64,000 bases of DNA from Plectosphaerella cucumerina. Taxonomy: Eukaryota; Ascomycota; Sordariomycetes; Glomerellales; Plectosphaerellaceae. Position numbers and translations under genes: made by a program. Location: positions 2,480,001-2,544,000 of the forward strand of contig JAGPXD010000002.1 of assembly GCA_020746995.1 (NCBI GenBank), in the 5' to 3' direction. A model generated the notes under the pieces. It made no database searches and was not told where the DNA came from. It worked only from the letters and a program-made list of their open reading frames with translations. This document shows, piece after piece, positions 1 through 8,655 of the stretch (the stretch's first letter is position 1; each line of letters begins with the position of its first letter).

Positions 1-1146
1 AGAGCATCAAAGATCCCTTGGTGCCGATGGCGACAGAGATGAGGATGATGGGAACGACGTGCAACGGCTCGTGCGCCTTCTCACCCTCGGCCAGACGACG
101 CCCAGACTCGATCTATGTTCCTGTCAGTGCCGAGTCGACAACACATTCTCTCGTTGGAAGCAAACGTACCAGGAGCTGTACCGCCACTGTGGTCATGAGG
201 CAGCAGAACAAGATGATGCCGATCGTCTCGATACGGGTGCGGCCCTGGACTTGCTCAGCATATTCCCCTAGGAGGATGAGTTCACGCAGAAACTTACGAC
301 AGGGTACTTGTAGACACTCGGCCGAGCCGCCATCCTCGATGTCGTGAGCATGACGAGGGAAGACACAAAGTCCATCTACATGCACACGGTCAGACACGAT
401 CACCTAGACTTGGGGCAGCAAACCTACAAAGGCATCCGTGGCGGTCGCGAACAACGCCAGCGACCCAGTCGAAATGGCAGCATACATCTGGATGATGAAC
501 AAGGCCAAGTTTAGCACGAAGGAGGCCCAGATGGCGAACTTGATGCGGGGCTGGTTCTTCTCAAGCTCCTCGACCTTGAGGCGCTCCTCGTCGTCGGCGC
601 CGAGGAACTGGTCGATGAGCTGGTTCTGGCGGGTGTAGAACTTTGTCATCTTCCGCTTGTTGCCCTTTGGGTACTCGATCTTCATCTGGGTCTTGGACAC
701 ATCATGGCGGCGGTGGCGACCAAAGTCCATAGGGTCCGCCCTATTCATCGTCTCCGCCGACGACGACTGGACGGTCGAGGCGTCTGTGTCGGATACATTC
801 TTGACCGACTCTGTGGCCGTGTGGACGACGATCTTTTCGGTGCTGTGCGGAGGCGCAGGTGTGATGGCGTCGACAGGTGCTGCTGGTGCTGGTGCCGGTG
901 CTGGCGCTGCTGCGGACGGTCAGACATGGTCCCCTCTGGTGAAGTGCCGGAGGTCTTGGCACACGGGGGTAGCGGTGGTAGAAGCGTGTGAAGATGGGCA
1001 GATCATCATGCGGGGATGGGAGGGCTGGAGGTTGGGTGGTGGTGGATGAGGAGCGGCCAGCGTCTGGGAAGGCCGAGGCGAGACAGGTGCCAAGACGTAC
1101 CTTGAGGCTGGGGGTCGTTTGGATGAGACTCGGGTGCGGAGGACAT
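1..1146 (-). CDS. Mn-type cation diffusion facilitator (CDF) transporter, partial at left edge
   Basis: Spliced model, read on the minus strand: exons 1146-1101, 909-428, 375-298, 244-170 and 112 to beyond position 1; all phases agree and donors are GTACGT, GTAGGT, GTAAGT and GTACGT. About 264 residues are visible. An Ala/Pro-rich and Ser/Thr-rich N-terminus leads into a basic segment and then membrane spans (FAIWASFVLNLALFIIQMYA; GSLALFATATDAF). The second span carries D-x3-D (TDAFMD, formed across a splice), the signature that separates manganese-type CDF proteins from zinc types. It continues with GRTRIETIGIILF and IESGRRLAEGEK, typical of the fungal family. Such proteins move divalent metal out of the cytosol into organelles or out of the cell in exchange for protons. 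The C-terminal domain lies outside the window. An alternative start is the Met at 748 (MNRADPMDF). The family is clear; Mn2+ specificity rests on the motif. Confidence 0.9.
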
Positions 1147-4100
1147 GGTGGGCGACAAAAAGACGGAAGGTCGAGGCTCGCTGGGACAAGCGGTGCCGAG
1201 AGACGGGGGGGCTGTGTTGCTCGAGGGAACTGGATAGAGGAAGGTGATACCGTGTGGTTGCCGGACGGCGGGCGGGCTCTCTATGAAGACGGCTGATATA
1301 TCAAGTCTGCCCTCCCCCCGCCGCCGACCCAGTCTCTGGGCGGGGGGCGACAATTCGGATATCGGCACTGTATTCCCAGCCTTGTGAGTTCCAGAGACGA
1401 CTCCTGTGAGTCAATGCCCGCTGCCTTTAGGCAGTCCAGAAGCATGAAAGCTCGAGAAGCAAGGGCCTAGACATGGGCCACGGCCACGGGGAGCACCTCC
1501 TGGCAGCAGACGGGTGTTTGAGCGTGGCCCCCCTCCCCCCTTCTCTACCTTCTCCCCGTCCCTCCCTTTCCCCGGCAGGGAGAATAAGGTGTGCTGCAGG
1601 TGCGGCAGCTACTGACCTAGCAGTCTAGACTCTAAATGCAAAGCAGAGAACCCCAACCCGTCGGGCATCTCGAGATCTGGTTGAGGGCCATGGGCCTGAT
1701 GTTTGGAGCATGCCCTCCCCCCCTTTCGTTGCTACCCCTGGCAGCCAGTGTCTCGACTTACAGGATTAACCGGCCGTGGCAGGTCAAGGCGAGAGCGCTA
1801 GAGCTCAAAGGGGCCAAGCTCCAGGGACCAGGAAACCCGTTCCGAGCCTCCCGCTCCTATTTTTGGGAGGGGCGCTGGGGTCTTGCCGCAACCCATAGGA
1901 AAAATGTCCGGTCAGTGGTCGACCAGTTAAACCCTGTCTGTTTCCAGCCAGACCAGACCGACACCGACGAGTCGAGTCGTCGTTGACAAGAGAGAGAGGC
2001 CCGAGCCAAGAGGCTGGGCGATTGGACGTCGGGGCCGTTTTACGGTCGTCCTCCCTTGCCTCGCCTCCCCTCACCCGTTTCAACCCCGCGGGAGCACCGA
2101 GACCCGTGCGGTGGATGCATGGACATCTTTCTCAGAGGTGACCGCGGGTAGAGACGGACGCGGCTGATCTGGCACTATGGGTTTCGCAGCTGGTTTTACA
2201 CGACCGACCAAATCATCTCTCTTCACGCGAGTCTGCTCTCCCGCGGCGGCGCCTAGTAGCGTGGCACCACACCACGCCACGCCCGAATGCCACGCACCCC
2301 ATCTGCAGGGCCGTTTTCTCGAAGGGGTGGGCGACGGGACGCATCAGACGACCGACCTCGTGGTGGCTGCCGCGATTCGATTCGATCTCACAGTCTATTG
2401 TCCGGCTCATCCTTCCGGCCCTTTGACGTGACAAATACCACCCACGCCCGTTGCACGGCAAGATATCCGAGGTCGGCGTCATGACAGGGTGCGGCACGAC
2501 TTCATCTTCATCGGCCGAGAGCGTATTCTTTCCCATCGACGATGAATTTACTACTGCACTGCCCCGTGGGAAAAGGCTGGGCGCCGCGCTGCCATCCAAA
2601 CCTTGAGCCCCTCCCCCGCTGGGCGCAGCAAAGCCCAGAGTTCCCACAGGTCTCCTCCCCCATCACAGCTCTCTGGCACGGCGCCAAGAGCTGAGGGCAT
2701 GACAGCCGTGCGTCTCCCGTGTTGGAGAACTGCCGCGGTGCCTACCTCTGGTTCTAGCTGCTGGCTGCTCTCAGGTTCAGGGGGGAAAGGGACCTTAGAC
2801 CCTAGACCCCAGGACCCTGCAGCCCCGGACCCTGGGCCTGGCCTCGGGGGCTAGGGAAAGCCAAAGCCACTTAAACACTCTCCGACATGGGCGACGCAGA
2901 TCTCCCGTTTCATAACCTAAATCTGAACTCTCCTGCCCACTCACGTCACATGGGCCGCAGCCTCGACTCGACTCAACGCACGCTCTCGCAGTCTCCCCCA
3001 GAACATTTTCTCGCCCACTCTGTATTTTCCCCCCCACGGCCACGGAAACCCTACCCTTGTTTCGCCTCACCTTCTTTCAACCGGACGACCGTCGACTTCT
3101 CCCGCGCCGACTTAACCGCGAAAAGACCCGCCGCACGCACGACATCATCATCGACATCCCGACGTCCGTCCAACAAACAACAACGCTACTACCCAGACGA
3201 CCAACCCTGGCTTATCCACTCACTCCCCGAGTCGAGGCCGCTAGCAAGCAGACCTGACGGCATTCTGAGATTCCCAGATCCAGTCTCGAACACCGTCCCC
3301 GCGAGAGAAAGCAACGACAAAAGCTCGTGCCAGCATCCACCTCTCCTCCCACATCCTCAAACCTAGCAAGGCCACCCGGCACGCCCCGAGCTTCATCCCC
3401 TCTCCGGCATCCTCCCTGCGCTACGACTGGAAGACGGCTTCTCCATCTCGTCCGTCTCTCTCCGCGCTCTTCCCTGCCCTACTCGCGCAAAGGTGCCCCG
3501 TCCAGTCTTTCACCCACACCCATCCCCGCCATCGAGGCACGACCTGCCTCAGCCTTGGCATCAGAATCGCCATCCCTTCGCTCCTCACGGCCTGCCGACA
3601 TATCCAGGCCCGATCCACTCCTCTCTATCCTCCGTGCTCCTTCCCGTTCGAGAGCCCTTGCTTTCTGTCTACCGGCCGGGGGGAGGGCGACGCGAGGTTG
3701 CCACGTCTATTCTTGCCCGGGGGGAACGTCCGCAGCTCGGATGCCAAGTCCTCGACCATATATCCCCTTGTCCTAAGTTACAAGACCGGGGTGCGCGTGT
3801 TGCTGCAAACGAGCCTCGCACGACCTTGTCCATCACTGCTCTTCCTGCTTCCTGCTTCCGTCTTGAAAGTCTACCCGAGCCGCCCGCTCGACCTTCAGTC
3901 TCGCCTTTCCTTTCCCTTTACATCTAGACCCCCCCTCTCCCACCCTCTTCCGCCTTCCTCTCCTTCTCCCCTCCTTTCCCTTCTTCCCTCTCGGATAGTC
4001 TCTGCAAAGTCCTGTCCGGTCTTTTTCTTTCCATCTGAGGTTCGTTGCTCGTGAAGCTGCGGGACGGCTTCAACTTCCCCTTTCCTTTCTTCCTTCACTT

Positions 4101-4243
4101 CTCGACGCCCTACTTTTCGAATCAAGTCGTTTGTTTGACAGCTGGCCCTGGGTAATTTGGCTGCTGCGACTCGACACTTTTTTATTTCGCCTCTTTTTTT
4201 CTTCTTTTGTACAGCAGCTTCGTCAACTAGTAGTCTTGTCATC
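1147..4243. other. Divergent intergenic region between CDF and ZIP transporter genes
   Basis: About 3.1 kb separate the two metal-transporter start codons, so both promoters must lie here. From about 2890 to 4240 the plus strand is strongly pyrimidine-rich with long C/T runs, as in 5-prime leaders of fungal genes, so it is probably promoter and untranslated leader of the ZIP gene. Short ORFs here overlap each other on several frames, resemble no protein family, and I consider them fortuitous. I looked for an ACCTTnnAAGGT-type zinc-response element and did not find one. Confidence 0.6.
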
Positions 4244-5855
4244 ATGGACGCTCTTCCCGAAGCGAAGCCGCAGTGTGGTGGCGGCAAGGAGTCCGGAGTC
4301 TACGACCTGCCGCTGCATGTCGCTGCTCTCTGTATGTGCTCGGCCCTGATATCATCGGCCTCAACCTTGAGCTAACATGTGAGACTAGTCATCGTCCTCA
4401 TCGCCTCCGCCATGGGTAAGATGCCCCACACTCTTCCCCCACGCTGATGAATCTTGGCTGACATGCCCCCCTACTAGGCTGTGGTTTCCCCGTGGTCGCC
4501 AAGAAGGTCAAGTGGTTGAAGGTTCCCCCTAAGGTCTTCTTCGCCTGCAAGCACTTCGGTACCGGTGTGCTCGTGGCCACGGCCTTCGTTCATGTGAGCT
4601 TACTTTTCACCATCCTGGACTTCCAATGACTGACGAGCTCAGCTCCTGCCCACCGCCTTCGCTAGTCTAACAGACCCATGCCTGCCTGACCTCTTCACCG
4701 ATCAGTACCCGGCCATGCCCGGCGTCATCATGATGGCCGCCATGTTCATGCTCTTCACCGTCGAAATGTGGCTCCACGGCAAGACGGGAGGCCACTCCCA
4801 CGGCGGCCCAACCGGCGATGTCACCGCCCCCCGCGCCCAGCGCCAAGCTCGCCAGTCGATGCACGCCGCCGTCCGCCGCTCCATGGCGCCCCCTCGCCCG
4901 CCCCGCAACCTCGACAGGGACAGCTACGAGGTCGATGACGACGACGACGACGAGGTCGCCTATGAGAAGAACATCGCCAAGCAGATGTGGGCGGAGAAGG
5001 AACGCTACCCCTACGTCAACAACCCCTTCGACGACCCCAACAACGCCGTCCTCCCCGCCTCGGAGATGCCCTCCTGGTTCATCGTCTTCTACGAGCAGTA
5101 CGTCCGCCAGCGCCTCGAGCTCATGAACATGATCAAGGCCTCTGAGGCACGGTACTCCAAGATCGGACCCACCGTCGAGACAAAGGCCATCACACCCTCT
5201 GGACCCGCCCCCGAGCCCTTCCTCGACGCCGAGGGCCAGACCGTCGACCCCCTTGTGTACCGCAAGATGAACCTCAACATCACCCTCCTCGAGGGCGGTA
5301 TCCTGTTCCACTCCATCTTCGTCGGCATCACCATCTCGCTCACCATTGACGGCTTCATCATCCTCCTCGTCGCCATCGTCTTCCACCAGATGTTCGAGGG
5401 TCTCGGTCTCGGCTCCCGTATTGCAGAGGTTCCCTACCCCAAGGGCAGCATTCGACCATGGGTTCTCGTCATGGCTTTCGGCACCACCGCCCCCATCGGT
5501 CAGGCCATCGGACTGGTTGCCAGGGGCTCGTACGATCCCAACAGCGCTTTTGGTCTCATTATCGTCGGTGTCTTCAACGCCTTGTAAGTACTCCAGCCTG
5601 AACTTTCCACGTGTTTTACTGACGCAGATTGTAGCTCGTCCGGTCTGCTTCTCTGGGCAGCTCTGGTCGACCTGCTCGCCGAGGACTTCCTTTCCGAGGA
5701 GGCCGACCATGTCATGACTGGCAAGCTCAAGATGCATGCCTTTGGCTATGTTCTCCTGGGAGGTGAGTGCAGCAACCCGATTGCTTTAATCGATATGAAC
5801 GCCCAGCTAAAACATCATAGCCGCCGGCATGTCCATTGTTGGTGCTTTTGCCTAG
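4244..5855 (+). CDS. ZIP-family zinc/iron plasma-membrane transporter
   Basis: Six exons: 4244-4331, 4389-4415, 4478-4593, 4643-5583, 5635-5762, 5821-5855; phases agree throughout, giving 444 aa. ZIP proteins import Zn2+ or Fe2+ into the cytosol. Visible features: first spans at the N-terminus (LHVAALFIVLIASAMGCGF), a histidine-rich cytosolic stretch (HGKTGGHSHGG), then an acidic run of Asp residues, the fourth-span motif HSIFVGITISL and the fifth-span motif HQMFEGLGLG, whose His and Glu residues form the binuclear metal site, and the usual C-terminus ending GMSIVGAFA. Length and order match yeast Zrt1/Zrt2-type transporters. The long loop between spans three and four (roughly residues 120-250) is larger than in yeast. 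Zinc is the likely substrate by family; the sequence alone does not exclude iron. Confidence 0.95.
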
Positions 5856-7876
5856 ATATCTCGTAGGAATCAAGAACCCCGTCACCCCGGCGGACAAAAC
5901 ATCCCAGCGTCACGTTCCACCGGCTTCACGCCCCCGCAACCCAGTCCAGACCCCACGGGACTTTGATGCCACCATCCGCCCACAAACGACCCTCAGATCG
6001 AACCACAAACAGTCTCTACTGCAACACGGAAACCCCGGGATTTTCCTGCTCGGAGCAGGAGAAGAGGAATCGACCGCTCGTCACCACGGGCGAGGCCAAC
6101 GCGGGGAAGAAACCCGCCACACTCGTTTCTTGCTATCTCCCCTTGTCCCTCTGACACCACTCAAAAAACGAAAATACGCCGCATCGTCACTCTTTTACCG
6201 ACGGCCCGCAAACTCATGTCCCCGCAGTATGATGACCCCACGAGTGATGGCGTTCAAAGATGTAAGCAGGAACCAGGACGAGGGGAGAGTGTACAATATC
6301 TGGATCTCAGCAGCAGAGGCTGGGAAGATTGGCAGAGTTTGGGACAATGGGATTGGCGATTTTTATTATTATTACTCTAATGTCTTGGGGGTTGTGTCTG
6401 CGAAGAGATTGAAAAATGTATCATTAGGAACGACGTTATGACTTGACGATATTGATAGAGCTACAATTTGGTCAACAGGACTCTGAATCTGCACTCTTTT
6501 CCTCCTGATAATGTTCAAGATGATCCTCCTTCCCCAGACTTGGCTGGTCCAACGAATGACTCCTTGACGGTCAACTGCTCTGGATTTTTTGCAGAAACGA
6601 ACAGACGGCCGGAGAAGAACGAGAGAGAGAAATCGGGACAGATAGGACGGGGCAGGTATAAGAGAGCCTCCGGGATCAGGTCAGGCAGCAACCCACCCGT
6701 CACAGCATCGGCACGGGCATCCCCCCTCGGGCCTCCTTTCCCCTCGCTCTCGCCGTCGCCCTCTCCCTTGCGTCCGTCCCTTTCCAAGGCCGACAAGAAT
6801 AGCCGCGACGACAGGCCCTGCACCACCGGAGAGAGTCTTATCTCAGACGAACAGTCACGGCCCATGTGATGGCAGAGTTCGGCTCAGTCGTCGATCACAC
6901 AGACCGGACCAGACTTTGAGGTGATTGATGGGCGTCTTGGCAGTGGCGGTGTGAGGAAGATGGGCAGTCGGATAGATGCTTGGCCGGGACATGTCTCCCC
7001 TCATATGCTGCGAGAGAAACACTCGAATTAAGGTGCGGCGCCTCCGACCCTCGACCCGGCTCTAATTGAGCCCCCCGTCCTGGGGGAGGGGGAGGAGGGC
7101 AGCTCTGGGCTAGGAGAGGTGCAGGCGGCGGCAGAGGCCGTGCCGCACGCGCTGCGTCAGGCGTCGCAGGCCTTACCATAAGGTTATTCAGACGGTCGTG
7201 GTTTGATTGACCTGCGTTTGGGGTCTATTTTGGGGGGAGACATTGGGGAAAAGGGGGTGGTCCGGCCGTGTGTCAGACAGGGGCCGCTCGTGGCCTGTGC
7301 CGCTTGTCCGGGGGTGGGGGCGGTACGCGTCGGTCTGGACTAGGTTGCACTGCGTTCTCTTTGGGGGGAGGTTGAAACTTGTTTATCTGGGGATCACGGC
7401 TTTGGGGGGCGGTGTGTTGTCTTGGAGTGAGCGTGGTGCGGAAATGCTTCATATCTTCAGGGGTTGAGACTCGGTGAGGGTAGGAGATAGATAAGGTGGC
7501 CTGCGCTTGACACGAACCCTCGATGTTGGAGGTTGACTTGAAGCAGATGTCGGGTTCTTTGAGACTTTGAGAGGTGTCATGAAGCTCTCACAAGGCTTGG
7601 CGGTGCCGGCCCTGAAGCTGTACCGACTCGAGTGAGAGCCGACTCAAGTGTCAGGCGTCTCGCCATGCCCTCACGTTCATCGCATCCGCCCAGAACGCTG
7701 ACATCAATCATGCCAGTTCGTCCCAGGTCGGTTCCTCACATCACACACCTTCAAATGCATTCAAGAAATCGATTGAAGCAGATACCGACCCAAACACCAG
7801 TAGAAAGTCGAATCCCGATTACCACCCTCCGAATTATCGCGACCAAATCGTGCATTCCAGCATCCATTCTACCGAC
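5856..7876. other. Intergenic region between convergent genes
   Basis: About 2 kb between the ZIP stop codon and the stop of the small minus-strand gene. It presumably holds both 3-prime untranslated regions. An AT-richer patch (tttattattattactctaa) sits near 6360. The plus strand from about 7210 to 7420 is guanine-rich with repeated runs of three to six G. ORFs of 86-201 codons in this stretch have no recognisable domain and overlap on several frames; I do not call them. Confidence 0.5.
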
Positions 7877-8176
7877 TCATTCGGTCTTCTCCCCCTTGAC
7901 ATTTTCCAACACCCGCGGCCCAAAAGTGACCCAGAAAGCGCTCTCAGCGCACACGGCCACGCCGAGGCCGACGACAATCCAGAATCGCCCACGCGGCGAC
8001 GCCCGCCTCCAGATCTGCTTTGGGGAATACCCCAGGCCCGAGCCCGGGTTGCCGTTGCCGGTCGGCGGGGTGTGCATGCCCGCGGCCGCGGGGCCGGTAG
8101 ACAGCGGCCTGACGAAGTGGATGCGCCCCATAGGGCTGAAGGTCCTGGTGGCGAGGGCGGAAGTGTAGAAGGACAT
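7877..8176 (-). CDS. Small probable mitochondrial single-span membrane protein, unknown function
   Basis: A single-exon ORF of 99 aa starting at an ATG at 8176. The N-terminus (MSFYTSALATRTFSPMGRIH) has Ser, Thr and Arg but no acidic residue, as in mitochondrial targeting peptides. A Gly/Pro-rich linker follows, then a basic patch (WRRASPRGR) and one hydrophobic span at about residues 65-86 (FWIVVGLGVAVCAESAFWVTFG), with a short charged tail (ENVKGEKTE). This organisation suggests a small inner-membrane protein. I do not recognise a named family. Two other frames are open over the same interval, so coding status is probable rather than certain; the coherent signal, span and tail layout favours this frame. 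Confidence 0.6.
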   Translation of the reverse strand: MSFYTSALATRTFSPMGRIHFVRPLSTGPAAAGMHTPPTGNGNPGSGLGYSPKQIWRRASPRGRFWIVVGLGVAVCAESAFWVTFGPRVLENVKGEKTE

Positions 8177-8655
8177 TTTGAGTTGTGATGGTGGTGGCGC
8201 ACTTGATAGAGTTGAAAATATTGAAGTTTCTGTTGATGATGAGACTTGTTCGATGCGAAATGATTGTTGGAGAAGGAGATCATCGGTTCACAGATTGGCA
8301 ATCTATATAGCCCCTGAGGTGCATCGGTCGCAGTCGTAAAAACGAGCTGTGATATTTACGACGAGGTTCATTACGGGTCGCCCAAAGCGGCAGTTGAACA
8401 TGCTTGGGGGTAATGATGGGTACGCTAATGACCTGTCGCCGGTGACGCCCACTGAAGCAAATCGCCGAATGTCTCCGAAATGACTTCAGTGCGGCCAAAC
8501 TCGGGTCATCTTATGTCGTAAGCCACATGCGCCCTCATTCGTTTGCTTGCTTGGCAATGGGAAGACAACCGGTGAGGATTGTCACTCGTAGCGATTCTGC
8601 CAAGTTGAAGCTTCTAGGGTATCTACATATCTACATGCTTCAAGCAGAACAAGCC
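8177..8655. other. Intergenic region, helicase 3-prime end to small-gene promoter
   Basis: About 480 bp between the stop codon of the helicase gene and the start of the small membrane-protein gene, both transcribed on the minus strand. It should hold the helicase 3-prime untranslated region and the promoter of the small gene. I see no other feature. Confidence 0.5.

Noticed and set aside
4667..5737. 356-codon antisense ORF within the ZIP gene
   Set aside because: Mirror of the ZIP coding exon; Gly/Val/Asp-rich shadow without a family.
5836..6441. 201-codon plus-strand ORF after the ZIP transporter
   Set aside because: It overlaps the last exon of the ZIP gene in another frame and continues through its 3-prime untranslated region; no domain.
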